From assembly GCA_018831195.1 (NCBI GenBank), contig JAHJDP010000117.1, positions 1 to 64,000 on the forward strand: 64,000 nucleotides of DNA, given 5' to 3'. A model generated the notes under the pieces. The model was not told the DNA's origin, ran no database searches, and worked only from the letters and a program-made list of their open reading frames with translations. The DNA is from Candidatus Eisenbacteria bacterium (GTDB lineage: Bacteria; Eisenbacteria; RBG-16-71-46; CAIMUX01; JAHJDP01). The first letter of the stretch is position 1. Every line of letters begins with the position of its first letter. A program made the position numbers and the translations under genes. Shown in pieces: positions 33,812 through 43,016 of this stretch.

Positions 33812-36211
33812 ATGAGTCACCTATTCCGCAGGGCCGACCGGTTCCATACCGGACATCGGTGTTTTCTTCTCACTGTTGCGCTCGCCGTGATCTTCCTGTT
33901 GGGAATGGGCGGCCGGGCCCAGGGGGTCGATATTATCGACTTGCACCATAACACTTCTAGCGGAGTGCCGGCAGCTCCCTATGGAATCGGGACCGCGGTG
34001 ACGGTTCATGGCGTTGTGACGGTCGGCTCTGGTGTTTTTACAGCCGACTATACAGATGTATGGGTGCAGGATGGCACTGCAGGGATCAATATTTATCACT
34101 ATGCGGTTCCGCATCAATTCGCTCTTGGGGATAGCGTGACGATTAACGGGACCATTGATCAATATCGCGGTTTGACGGAAGTCGCAATGACAACTTATAC
34201 GGTTCATTCAAGCGGGGCGACGCCGCCGGAACCCCTCGTTGTAACCTGCGATGACGTTGAGCACGCCTTTCTACCCGACTACAGCGAACCGAATGAAGCC
34301 CGTCTTATCCGGATCAATGATGTCTCTTGGACCGGAGCATGGCCGAGTTTCAGCGGACCCATTACGCTGCATGACGAGTCAGGGACTTGTGTCCTCTATA
34401 TTGATGGAACGACCGCCATACAGAATATGACGCCGCCGGCCGGATCATTTGATGTGGTCGGTATTGTAAAGCAGTATGCCGGATTTACCCCTCCGTACAC
34501 CTCCGGTTATGAGCTGATGCCCCGCAGTTCCGGTGATTTTTTCATCCATGCCGGTCCCCAAATCGTCAACGGCCCCCGCGAAACCGAGCTTCAACATAAT
34601 GACGTCACGATCCATATTGAAACATCAACCGCGTGCACGGCCGTTATCTCCTATGGTCTGACCGACGCCTATGAGATCGGAACGGCGACGGACGGTGTGT
34701 CGACAACAGTTCATGATATCCTCACCGGCGGACTGGATCCCGCGACGGTCTATCACTATTCGATCGATCTTGAAGACGGAACCGGGCTCACGACGACGCC
34801 GGACCGCCTCTTTAGTTCCGCTTCAGCGGCGGGTGGCATAGGAACGATTCAGGCGATCTTTAACAAATCGGTTGATCATAATGTTGCGACCTATGAACAG
34901 GCATTGGGCGGCCAGGATTTGGAGGGGTGGATAATCGACCGGATTGACGCCACGAATCTCACCCTTGATGTTGCGATCTATAGTTTTGATCTTCCCGCCG
35001 TTGCCGATGCATTGATCGCTGCGAAAAATCGCGGTGTCCAAATCAGGTTCATCTATGATAATCGCGATACCTATCAGGCTGAGGTGACACGCTTGATAAG
35101 TAATGGAATCACGGTGATTGATGATGCTTATGGCGCCAATACCGGAAATGAAATCATGCATCATAAGCTCTGGGTGTTTGACGCCTATAGCCCCGATCCT
35201 GCTGATCCGTGGGTATATGCCGGGTCCTGGAACCTCAGCGTTCAGGGTACGAATACCGACGCGCAGAATGTCATCATGATTCAGGATCAGGCCCTGGCCC
35301 GAACTTGTACAATAGAAATGGATGAGATGTGGGGTTCCTCGAGCGCAACGCCGAACGCCTCAAACTCCCATTTCGGCACGAACAAGATCGACAATACCCC
35401 CAAAATCTTCAATGTCGGCGGGAAGGAAATCGAGATCTATTTTGCGCCTTCGGATCCGTGGCTGGGGGCATTGATCGATCAGGTCGAAACAGCGGATCTT
35501 TCCATCAATTTCTGCATCTTGAGCTTTACTCGATTTGATCTGACCAATGAAATGGAAGATCGCTGGCTGAACTCGCCGGGGATGAAAATCCGCGGTGTGT
35601 TTGATTCCGGAGAAAGCGGAAATACCGGGAGCCAGTATTTTCCCATGAATGGCGAGGGAGATTATCCCTGGGATCCTCCCGCCGATGTGATGTTCGACGC
35701 GGAAACAGGCGCATTGCACCACAAGTATATGATCATTGATGTCGACCATCCCAGCTCCAATCCAGTCATTGCCACCGGGAGCGCCAACTGGAGCAATGCC
35801 GCCGTCGGCGACAATGATGAGAATCACATCATCATTCATGATCCCATCACGGCGAATAAGTACTTCCAGGAATTTTCAGCACGCTACCAGGCGGCGGGTG
35901 GGGGCGAGGATCTCACCACTGGAATCAACGATTCGGCTCCACCGGCCATGCGGTTCCGGGTCGGACCCAATCCGGCATCGTTCCGGTTGCAAACCGAGTT
36001 TTCACTCACCAATAGCGGACGGGTCATTTGTGATCTCTACTCGGTCGACGGCCGGCGGGTTGAGAGATTGATCGATCACATCATGACGGGCGGGAGGCAC
36101 ACCCTTAGCTTGGATCTCAGGCGGAATCAGGATTTGGCCTCCGGTATGTACTACATCCGGCTGTCGACCCCGGATGGTGAACAGATGCGCCCCATAACGC
36201 TGGTGCGTTAA
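33812..36211 (+). CDS. Secreted phospholipase-D-like protein with OB-fold and FlgD-like tail
   Basis: About 799 residues from ATG 33812 (TAAGGAG 9 bp upstream). A signal peptide is followed by an OB-fold-like domain of the YhcR type (VTVHGVVTVGSGVFTADYTDVWVQDGTAGINIY). A fibronectin-like spacer (VNGPRETELQHNDVTIHIE) leads to two PLD half-sites, HHKLWVFD with AGSWN, and HHKYMIID with TGSANWSNA. Both HxKx4D motifs are intact, so phosphodiesterase activity on lipid or nucleic acid is expected. The FlgD-like tail ends NQDLASGMYYIRLSTPDGE. The OB module suggests an extracellular nuclease more than a lipase. Confidence 0.9.
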   Translation: MSHLFRRADRFHTGHRCFLLTVALAVIFLLGMGGRAQGVDIIDLHHNTSSGVPAAPYGIGTAVTVHGVVTVGSGVFTADYTDVWVQDGTAGINIYHYAVPHQFALGDSVTINGTIDQYRGLTEVAMTTYTVHSSGATPPEPLVVTCDDVEHAFLPDYSEPNEARLIRINDVSWTGAWPSFSGPITLHDESGTCVLYIDGTTAIQNMTPPAGSFDVVGIVKQYAGFTPPYTSGYELMPRSSGDFFIHAGPQIVNGPRETELQHNDVTIHIETSTACTAVISYGLTDAYEIGTATDGVSTTVHDILTGGLDPATVYHYSIDLEDGTGLTTTPDRLFSSASAAGGIGTIQAIFNKSVDHNVATYEQALGGQDLEGWIIDRIDATNLTLDVAIYSFDLPAVADALIAAKNRGVQIRFIYDNRDTYQAEVTRLISNGITVIDDAYGANTGNEIMHHKLWVFDAYSPDPADPWVYAGSWNLSVQGTNTDAQNVIMIQDQALARTCTIEMDEMWGSSSATPNASNSHFGTNKIDNTPKIFNVGGKEIEIYFAPSDPWLGALIDQVETADLSINFCILSFTRFDLTNEMEDRWLNSPGMKIRGVFDSGESGNTGSQYFPMNGEGDYPWDPPADVMFDAETGALHHKYMIIDVDHPSSNPVIATGSANWSNAAVGDNDENHIIIHDPITANKYFQEFSARYQAAGGGEDLTTGINDSAPPAMRFRVGPNPASFRLQTEFSLTNSGRVICDLYSVDGRRVERLIDHIMTGGRHTLSLDLRRNQDLASGMYYIRLSTPDGEQMRPITLVR

Positions 36212-36234
36212 TCTCGCGCAAAATGGCTTTCCAT

Positions 36235-36264
36235 GACGGGATCCGAGTGAATTCGGGTCCCGTC
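36235..36264 (+). terminator. Hairpin after the PLD gene
   Basis: GACGGGATCCGA pairs with TTCGGGTCCCGTC (one G-U), loop GTGAA, followed by CTTGT. The stem is strong but the T-run is poor. Confidence 0.6.
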
Positions 36265-36405
36265 TTGTCAGGAGAATCCCCGCAAGCCGACTTGTCACAA
36301 ACGATTAGAAAATTTTCCAATTGAATGTTTTTTGTCTACACCGCAAACTAACCGGTTAACGAACCTTATGGGTCGCCCCGCTGCGCATCGGCATTTCATA
36401 AGCGC

Positions 36406-36435
36406 TTGCAAGAAAGCGCACAGGTGGGCTAGTAT
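36406..36435 (+). promoter_or_regulatory. Probable promoter of citrate synthase gene
   Basis: TTGCAA and TAGTAT are separated by 18 bp. The predicted start lies about 140 bp upstream of the ATG. Confidence 0.5.
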
Positions 36436-36583
36436 GCTTTGCGCATAGGTGTTGGGCGGATGTGCAAGGGTTAATCTATGTCATCACCATCCCGGGGGCT
36501 TCGGCGGTTGAGATGAGACATATCTCTCAGGGATTTGGAACTGCCGGAGGTCATTTAATCATAGGATTCGAGGAGGCGATCAT

Positions 36584-37888
36584 ATGAGCAAGCTACTGGA
36601 AAGACTGAAGGAACTCATTCCTCAATGGCGCCAAGAACGTGCCGAGATTCTCAAGAACCACGGAGATGTCAAAATCTCCGACGTGAACATTACACAGGCA
36701 TACGGCGGGATGCGCGGAGTCAAAGGGATGATCTGTGATACATCCCTCGTTGAACCGGACAAGGGATTGATTATCCGCGGCTACCCTCTTTTGAAGATCA
36801 AGGATTTATGGCCTGAAGAGACTTTTTATCTCCTCCTCACCGGCGATCTTCCGGATGAAAAGATCAAAAAAGATATGATGTTGGAGTATGACAAGAGATC
36901 TCAGGTTCCGGGCTATGTCTATGATGTTCTTCAGGCTATGCCGGAAGATTCTCATCCCATGTGTATGTTTAACACGGCCATTTTAGCGATGGAAAAGGAG
37001 AGTGTCTTCCGCGCCTGGTACGACAAGGGGATGCAGAAGGATGATTACTGGATTCCGGCTCTGGAGGACAGTCTCCAGATACTGGCCAAACTCCCTGGAA
37101 TCGCCGCCGCCGTTTATCGTATCCGGTATAACAAAGGAGATCTTATCTCCTGGATACCGGGTCTTGATTGGGGCGCCAACTTCGCAAATATGCTGGGGCT
37201 TCCCGATCCCGAGGGCACCTTTGCCAAGCTCATGCGACTCTATCTCCACTTCCACAGCGATCATGAGGCGGGAAATGTCTCGGCCAATACCTGCCATACC
37301 GTCGGTTCGGCCCTTTCCGATCCCTACTATGCCGTCTCGGCGGGGCTTAACGGTCTTGCCGGCCCCCTGCATGGCCTGGCCAACCAGGAATGTTTGGCTT
37401 GGATTCTGGAAACAATGCAGAAATTCGGCGGGGCGCCTTCTGAAGAAGAGATCCGCGATTATGCCTTTGAGACGCTGCGAAGCGGCAAGGTCGTTCCAGG
37501 ATACGGTCATGCTGTTCTCCGGGTCACCGATCCCCGGTTTACCGGATTCAATGAGTTCGGACGCGAGTACCTGCCGAACGACCCCGTTTTCAAGACGGTC
37601 GACGCCGTCTTCAGGGTCGTGCCGAAGGTTCTCGGGGAGTTCAGTGAGGAACGGGTGAAGGCGGGCAAGGCGCCGATCGCGAATGTCTGGCCCAATGTGG
37701 ATGCGGGATCAGGATGCCTTCTCTATCATTATGGGCTGACCGAGTTCAATTATTATACGGTTCTCTTCAGTGTCAGCCGTGCGATGGGAATGTGCGCGCA
37801 GCTCGTCTGGAACCGCGCTGTCGGTTCGGCCCTCACCCGGCCGAAATCGGTGGGCACAAAGTTCCTCAAGGCGTTTGTATCCAAGTAG
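36584..37888 (+). CDS. gltA: Citrate synthase, eukaryote-like type
   Basis: 434 residues; condenses acetyl-CoA and oxaloacetate at the entry to the citric acid cycle. Catalytic His residues lie in GPLHGLANQ and PGYGHAVLR, and the catalytic Asp in NVDAGSG. The opening MSKLLERLKELIPQWRQER, the phrase ITQAYGGMRGVKGMICDTS and the loop SHPMCMFNTAIL match the mitochondrial-type enzymes also found in FCB bacteria, not the hexameric E. coli type. GAGGAGG stands 7 bp before the ATG. It is a single-gene unit with its own promoter and terminator. Confidence 0.96.
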   Translation: MSKLLERLKELIPQWRQERAEILKNHGDVKISDVNITQAYGGMRGVKGMICDTSLVEPDKGLIIRGYPLLKIKDLWPEETFYLLLTGDLPDEKIKKDMMLEYDKRSQVPGYVYDVLQAMPEDSHPMCMFNTAILAMEKESVFRAWYDKGMQKDDYWIPALEDSLQILAKLPGIAAAVYRIRYNKGDLISWIPGLDWGANFANMLGLPDPEGTFAKLMRLYLHFHSDHEAGNVSANTCHTVGSALSDPYYAVSAGLNGLAGPLHGLANQECLAWILETMQKFGGAPSEEEIRDYAFETLRSGKVVPGYGHAVLRVTDPRFTGFNEFGREYLPNDPVFKTVDAVFRVVPKVLGEFSEERVKAGKAPIANVWPNVDAGSGCLLYHYGLTEFNYYTVLFSVSRAMGMCAQLVWNRAVGSALTRPKSVGTKFLKAFVSK

Positions 37889-37909
37889 GTATTAAGAAGT
37901 CCAATGACG

Positions 37910-37943
37910 AATGGGGCGGCTCCTTGGAGGCGCCCCATTTTTC
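37910..37943 (+). terminator. Intrinsic terminator of citrate synthase gene
   Basis: AATGGGGC and GCCCCATT with inner GGCTCC/GGAG pairing, tight TT loop, followed by TTTTT. Confidence 0.85.
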
Positions 37944-38165
37944 TAGGCTTTTTCATCGATTTTGTAGGATTTGCCTGTTGCAGGGACCGGCCCGCAATCC
38001 TCCCTTTCTTGAGTTCGGCTTCGGCTTGGGTTTTCCCTCATCTTTGGCTAGAATAACTGAGGGAGGGAAGCCTCCTGGATTCTGACCTGATGACCACGCC
38101 CGGCGGGTGTCGTCCCGGCCCGGCGGACGGAGTGGATGGCTGGGGGACGAGAGGGAGTGGAAAAG

Positions 38166-39200
38166 ATGGGTATCGCCGAGAGAGTGCATCTCGATTGGGC
38201 CAGTTTGCCATTTGGATATTCGAAGACGGATGTCAGTATCCGCTATACATGGAGGGAAGGCGAGTGGGATAACGGGGTCGAATCGCGTGAAGAGTACTTC
38301 CCGATCCATATCGCCGCCACGGCACTTCATTACGGACAGGCCGCCTTTGAGGGATTGAAGGTGTTTTGTACAAAAGATAACCGAGCGCTTGGTTTCCGTA
38401 TTGAAGAAAACGCCAAGAGGATGCAGCACTCCGGTGAGATGCTGATGATGGAGGCGCCCTCAGTTGAGCTCTTCCGCAAGGCGGTTCACCGCATGGTTAA
38501 AGCCAATCAACGCTTCATTCCGCCCTATGGGAGCGGCGCTTCGCTTTATGTGCGCCCTCTTCTTTTTGGGACAGGCCCGAGAATCGGTGTGAAGCCGGCG
38601 GATGAATATACCTTCATGGTGCTGGTGACCCCCGTCGGTCCCTATTTCAAATCGGGATTTACACCAACCCGATTGATCATCGAGGAGAGCTTTGACCGGG
38701 CCGCCCCCAAGGGCGTCGGGACGGCAAAAGCGGCCGGTAATTACGGCGCTGGGATGCGGGCCACCGTCCGCGCGCGCCGCAATGGGTATGGTGAGGCCTT
38801 GTATCTTGATGCCAAGAACCACAGAACAATTGATGAGCTTGGGGCCGCCAACTTTTTCGGAATCACATCCGACAAGAGATATGTGACCCCGAATTCCCCG
38901 ACGGTATTACGCTCCATCACCAATATGTCCCTCCGGACCATTGCCAAAGAACTTGGATATCGGGTGGAGGAAAGAGAAGTCCCTGTAGAAGAGTTGGATA
39001 GCTTTATTGAAACCGGAGCCTGCGGTACGGCGGCCGTCATCACGCCTATTGAGAGCATTACGTTCCGGGACCGGGAGATCGTTTACCTCAAAGACGGCAA
39101 ACCCGGCCAGCACTGTACGGCTCTCTACAGAGCATTAACTGATATTCAGCATGGGGATGCTCCTGATCCTCATGGGTGGACCGAAGAAATCGAGATGTAG
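38166..39200 (+). CDS. ilvE: Branched-chain amino acid aminotransferase
   Basis: About 344 residues; a PLP fold-type IV enzyme that converts branched-chain 2-oxo acids to Leu, Ile and Val. The PLP lysine lies in GVGTAKAAGNYGAG. ALHYGQAAFEGLKVF, LYVRPLLFGTGPRIGV and TGACGTAAVITPI are hallmarks of the longer eukaryote-like BCAT group. The ATG at 38166 follows GGGAGTGG. A long leader separates it from the citrate synthase terminator. A hairpin follows at 39211. Confidence 0.95.
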   Translation: MGIAERVHLDWASLPFGYSKTDVSIRYTWREGEWDNGVESREEYFPIHIAATALHYGQAAFEGLKVFCTKDNRALGFRIEENAKRMQHSGEMLMMEAPSVELFRKAVHRMVKANQRFIPPYGSGASLYVRPLLFGTGPRIGVKPADEYTFMVLVTPVGPYFKSGFTPTRLIIEESFDRAAPKGVGTAKAAGNYGAGMRATVRARRNGYGEALYLDAKNHRTIDELGAANFFGITSDKRYVTPNSPTVLRSITNMSLRTIAKELGYRVEEREVPVEELDSFIETGACGTAAVITPIESITFRDREIVYLKDGKPGQHCTALYRALTDIQHGDAPDPHGWTEEIEM

Positions 39201-39210
39201 ATTCCCAATT

Positions 39211-39250
39211 ACGGCCCGGGATTTATCGGATTTGTTCGATCCTGGGCCGT
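39211..39250 (+). terminator. Hairpin after ilvE
   Basis: ACGGCCC and GGGCCGT with inner GGAT/ATCC pairing enclose a loop of about 16 bases. It is followed by only TTCTT. Confidence 0.5.
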
Positions 39251-39290
39251 TCTTGGATCCGAGCTTTTGATTTTTCTGAGGAGATTTCTG

Positions 39291-40178
39291 ATGGAGATGA
39301 GCTTGATGCCATCCCGGTCCCGAGTGAAGCGGCTGACCATCAATTCCACCATCCTTTTGGTCATGATCTTGGTGATATCCGCCGGCGCTCAGACCGGGCG
39401 CTCAAAGCCGTTTGATCATTATCATGTTGTTTTGGATGCGCTTCTTTACCGCCATGTTCATAATGGCCGGGTCGACTTTGAGAAATTAAGGATCCAGGGG
39501 GCGGAGTTGGATGGATATCTCCGGCAGGCCGGCGGTTTGGATCGAAGCGACTATGACAGTTTTACGAGGGATCAAAAACTAGCTCTGCTTCTTAATACGT
39601 ATAACGCGATGGTTTTAAAGATCATCCTCAGAGACCAGCAGGAGAATTCCATCCTGGACGTTGCGGGGAAATGGGATGAGAAACGTTTTCTTTTCCTCAG
39701 AAAAGAGTGCACGCTGACGCAGCTGAGAGAGGAGTTTCTTCGAAAGGATTTCGATGAACCCAGAATCCATTGTGCGCTGACATATGCCTCTATTGGCGGC
39801 CCCGCGCTGATCCCTGAAGCCTATATGTACGAACTTCTCGATAAACAATTGTCCGCTGCCGCGGAGAACTTTGTTCGGGATTCGCTAACGAATCATTTGG
39901 ATCGTGAAAACTCCATTCTCTATGTCTCAAAAATCTTCGAGTGGTACGGCGAGGATTTTATCCCTAAGTACGGAAAGACCATCGGGCCATCCGAGATACC
40001 ATCCGGTGCGATTTCCAACGTCCCGTCTGTGGGAGAGGCAACACCTCTGCACAGGGCGATTGTCGGGTTCTTCAGCGAGTATCTCGATGAATCTGATGCG
40101 GCCTACCTTCAGTCCCATCCGGTTGAAGTGCGTTTCTTGGAATTCGATTGGCGTCTTGATTCGATATCCACGAACTAG
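39291..40178 (+). CDS. Exported DUF547 protein
   Basis: About 295 residues from ATG 39291 (GGAG upstream); the alternative 39297 is close. A signal or anchor helix (STILLVMILVISAGAQ) precedes the DUF547 domain. The domain reads DALLYRHVHNGRVDFEKLR, LALLLNTYNAMVLKIIL, then IHCALTYASIGGPALIPEAY and FEWYGEDFIPKYG. The family has a conserved Asn/His/Cys set (NTYNA, HCALTYAS) compatible with a papain-like or transglutaminase-like site, but no reaction is established. It lies between ilvE and phoB, without visible coupling to either. Confidence 0.88.
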   Translation: MEMSLMPSRSRVKRLTINSTILLVMILVISAGAQTGRSKPFDHYHVVLDALLYRHVHNGRVDFEKLRIQGAELDGYLRQAGGLDRSDYDSFTRDQKLALLLNTYNAMVLKIILRDQQENSILDVAGKWDEKRFLFLRKECTLTQLREEFLRKDFDEPRIHCALTYASIGGPALIPEAYMYELLDKQLSAAAENFVRDSLTNHLDRENSILYVSKIFEWYGEDFIPKYGKTIGPSEIPSGAISNVPSVGEATPLHRAIVGFFSEYLDESDAAYLQSHPVEVRFLEFDWRLDSISTN

Positions 40179-40421
40179 ATCATCGAAAACAAGTTGCACG
40201 GCAGCGGATCCCCGTCATTCGGCGGATGGCCCCGGCCCGGTTTTGGGCGGCGGACCCACCGCACCAGATCCTCAAGAAGAAAATATGATATTCTCATAAA
40301 CAAGTGGTAACCTGTTTCTTACATAATCATAATATCCGGTGAGCAATATGATCCTATCGATCGGTGTGGACACTCCCATCATGCTTGATGTTTCATTAAG
40401 GTTAAGGCAGAGAGGTGAGAG

Positions 40422-41108
40422 ATGACGGGGTATCATATTGTGCTGGTTGAAGATGATGAGGATATTCAACAACTTGTTGAGTATAACCTTCTTAAGGAGG
40501 GCTTCACGGTTGATTGTGCGGGAGACGGTAAAGAGGGGCTGAGTCTGGTCCTTTCCGAGAACCCGGATCTGCTGGTGTTGGATCTCATGCTGCCGGGGCT
40601 GCATGGCTTGGAGGTTTGCCGTTCTCTGAAAAAGGACCCGGCGACGGCGGCGATTCCCATTATTATTCTCACAGCCAAGGGTGAAGAATCCGACATCCTG
40701 GCCGGTTTCACCGCCGGCGCCGACGATTATGTAACCAAGCCGTTCAGTCCGAAGGTCTTGTTGGCGCGGATCAAGGCGGTGCTTGGCCGAAAGTCCCAGG
40801 TCGCCTCGTCAATTGATGGCCGCATTCGACTTCATGATCTTATCATCGACGCCGGGCGCCATGAAGTCAGCGTGGGGGATCAAGCCGTAAAATTGACCTT
40901 CTCAGAATTCAAATTGTTGCAGCTCCTCGCCAGCCGGCCGGGATGGGTTTTCTCCCGCTTTCAGATAGTACAAGCTATTCACGGCATGGACTATGTCGTC
41001 ACCGATCGCGCCATCGATGTGCAGGTCGCCGGTCTCCGGAAACGTCTCGGAGAGGCCGGGAAGATTATCGAAACAGTGCGGGGTGTCGGCTACAAATTGA
41101 GGGACTAG
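40422..41108 (+). CDS. phoB: Phosphate regulon response regulator PhoB
   Basis: 228 residues, OmpR/PhoB family. The receiver domain has acidic pocket EDDED, phospho-acceptor Asp54 (VLDLMLPG), Thr in ILTAKGEE and Lys106 (VTKPFSP). The C-terminal winged helix (about 130-226) contains LTFSEFKLLQLLASRPGWVFSR and ends with TVRGVGYKL. GAGGTGAGAG precedes the ATG, and phoR begins 2 bp after the stop. Phosphorylated by PhoR, it should bind the PHO-box-like array at 42912. Confidence 0.94.
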   Translation: MTGYHIVLVEDDEDIQQLVEYNLLKEGFTVDCAGDGKEGLSLVLSENPDLLVLDLMLPGLHGLEVCRSLKKDPATAAIPIIILTAKGEESDILAGFTAGADDYVTKPFSPKVLLARIKAVLGRKSQVASSIDGRIRLHDLIIDAGRHEVSVGDQAVKLTFSEFKLLQLLASRPGWVFSRFQIVQAIHGMDYVVTDRAIDVQVAGLRKRLGEAGKIIETVRGVGYKLRD

Positions 41109-41109
41109 G

Positions 41110-42906
41110 ATGTTCCGAGGTAAGCGCCTCCTGTGGCAGCTCTATCCGACCTACCTGTTGGTCATTCTGGCTGCTGTACTTATCGTCGCCTGGTTTGCAT
41201 CAGAAGCCATCCGGCGATTTCATGTAGACTATACAGCCACTGATTTGGAATCCCGGGCCCTTCTGGTGAGGGACCAGGTCCGGGAAAGCCTCAATTCGGA
41301 TGATCCTGCCGCGGTCGATCGTCTTTGCAAACGCCTGGGCCCACCCTCAAAAACCCGCATCACCGTCATCCTCGAATCGGGGCGTGTCGTCGGTGATTCA
41401 GAGGAGGATCCACTGGCCATGGAGCCCCATACCGGGCAAGCCCGCCTCGAGATTCGAGAAGCGCTGTCGGGAACGTCGGGGCAATCGATCCGTTACAGCC
41501 ATACTCTTCAGCGAACGATGAGTTATGTCGCCATTCCGATCTGGAATGAGGCTGGATCTTCGGTTCTGGCGGTTGTCCGTGTCTCGATGCCGATCACCGC
41601 ACTGAGGAAACCCCTCCGGTCAATCTATACGCAGATCGCCTTGGGGGCTCTCGTGGTCGCCCTCCTGGCCGCCATTGCGGGGCTCATTGTCTCGAGGCGG
41701 ATCACGCGTCCCCTTGAAGAGCTGAGACGGGGAGCCGAAGCCTTCGCGGAGGGGAGGCTTGATCAAAAACTCCGCGTCACAGAGGTCGGCGAGATGGGGA
41801 ATCTGGCGGAGACGATGAATAATATGGCTGCAGAACTCGATCGCCGCATCCGGGCGATTACAAGGCAACGAAACGAACAGGAGTCGATTCTCAGCAGTAT
41901 GGTTGAGGGGGTTCTGGCCGTGGACGGGCAGACCCGGGTGAGGATCATGAACAAGGCGTGCGGTGAAATCCTGAATGTCGATCCCTCAGAATCAAAAGGG
42001 AAAGCGATTCACGAGATTGTGCGTCTTTTGGAGCTTCAACATCTTGTGAACCAGACTCTTGAAGATTCGGAACCAATCGAAAGCGATCTTGTTATCGGAA
42101 ACGGCGAGGACCGGTATCTCCAGGCTCATGGAGGGCCCTTGCGGGATGCCCAAGGGAAGCTCATCGGCGCGGTCTTGGTGCTGAATGACGTCACCCGTCT
42201 TCATAGATTAGAGCGAATCCGCCGGGATTTTGTGGCGAATGTTTCACACGAACTCAAGACGCCGATCACTTCGATCAAGGTCGCTATTGAAACACTGCAG
42301 GATGGAGCGGTGCAGGACGGCCCCACCGCCGATCGTTTCATGGAGATCATCTCCCGCCAGGCGAATCGCCTGAATACGATCATTGAGGATCTGCTCGATC
42401 TTTCACGGCTTGAACAGGGTCAGCCGGCTACAGAGATTGAGTTGGCGCCTCACAAGCTCACGGCATTGCTGTCGGCCGCCATCCAATCCTGCGATGCCAA
42501 AGCCAAGGAACTGAAGGTGGAGGTCCGGATGAGCTGCGAGGAGAATCTCACCGCGCTCGTTCAGCCGGTTCTCCTGGAGAACGCCCTCATCAACCTCTTG
42601 GATAACGCGATCAAGTACAGTGATCCCGGGAACGCCGTTTATGTCACGGCGGAGACCCGGCAAGACGGGGTTGTCATTGAAGTCAGAGATCAAGGTTGCG
42701 GTATCGAGGAGAAGCACCTCTCCCGGATTTTTGAGCGATTCTACCGTATTGATAAAGCTAGGAGCCGCAAACTCGGTGGGACAGGGCTGGGCCTCGCGAT
42801 TGTGCGACATGTGGCTCTGGCCCACCGGGGAACGGTCAGTGTCACCAGCATTCCGGGGAAGGGCTCCTCATTCTTTATAAACCTGCCGAAGCAAGCTTTC
42901 GATTAG
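41110..42906 (+). CDS. phoR: Phosphate regulon sensor histidine kinase PhoR
   Basis: 598 residues. Helices at about 13-30 and 174-195 enclose a periplasmic domain of some 140 residues. HAMP follows (RRITRPLEELRRGAE), then a PAS domain (about 255-365). HisKA carries phosphorylated His380 (VSHELKTPITS). The ATPase domain has N-box NLLDNAIKYSD, DQGCGIEEKHL and GTGLGLAIV. PhoR of E. coli lacks such a large periplasmic domain; this layout resembles Gram-positive PhoR/WalK. It is co-transcribed with phoB and followed by the Pst genes, so control through PstB-PhoU is expected. Confidence 0.93.
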   Translation: MFRGKRLLWQLYPTYLLVILAAVLIVAWFASEAIRRFHVDYTATDLESRALLVRDQVRESLNSDDPAAVDRLCKRLGPPSKTRITVILESGRVVGDSEEDPLAMEPHTGQARLEIREALSGTSGQSIRYSHTLQRTMSYVAIPIWNEAGSSVLAVVRVSMPITALRKPLRSIYTQIALGALVVALLAAIAGLIVSRRITRPLEELRRGAEAFAEGRLDQKLRVTEVGEMGNLAETMNNMAAELDRRIRAITRQRNEQESILSSMVEGVLAVDGQTRVRIMNKACGEILNVDPSESKGKAIHEIVRLLELQHLVNQTLEDSEPIESDLVIGNGEDRYLQAHGGPLRDAQGKLIGAVLVLNDVTRLHRLERIRRDFVANVSHELKTPITSIKVAIETLQDGAVQDGPTADRFMEIISRQANRLNTIIEDLLDLSRLEQGQPATEIELAPHKLTALLSAAIQSCDAKAKELKVEVRMSCEENLTALVQPVLLENALINLLDNAIKYSDPGNAVYVTAETRQDGVVIEVRDQGCGIEEKHLSRIFERFYRIDKARSRKLGGTGLGLAIVRHVALAHRGTVSVTSIPGKGSSFFINLPKQAFD

Positions 42907-42911
42907 GCCCT

Positions 42912-42951
42912 TCTAACACAACTCTAACATTTCAGTAAAAGAAGACTAACG
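42912..42951 (+). promoter_or_regulatory. PHO-box-like array with 11-bp period
   Basis: Two identical 7-bp units, TCTAACA at 42912 and 42923, are separated by 4 bp. Weaker units AGTAAAA at 42934 and ACTAACG at 42945 continue the 11-bp period. This matches the PhoB-binding design (7-bp unit plus 4-bp spacer). The array lies 66 bp before the porin gene, with TAAAAA near 42961 as a possible -10 element. Confidence 0.7.
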
Positions 42952-43016
42952 TCTCCGAGGTAAAAATCCAGGTGAGGGGATGCGATGGATAAAAACTCTA
43001 ATGGGGGACGGAAACA

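Larger units (their letters stand above)
36212..36583. other. Intergenic region with terminator and citrate synthase promoter
   Basis: No gene is seen. The region contains the hairpin at 36235-36264, a sigma-70-type promoter (36406-36435), a short GCGC-bounded inverted repeat around it (AAGCGCTTGC...GCGCA) and about 140 bp of leader before the citrate synthase gene. Confidence 0.55.
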
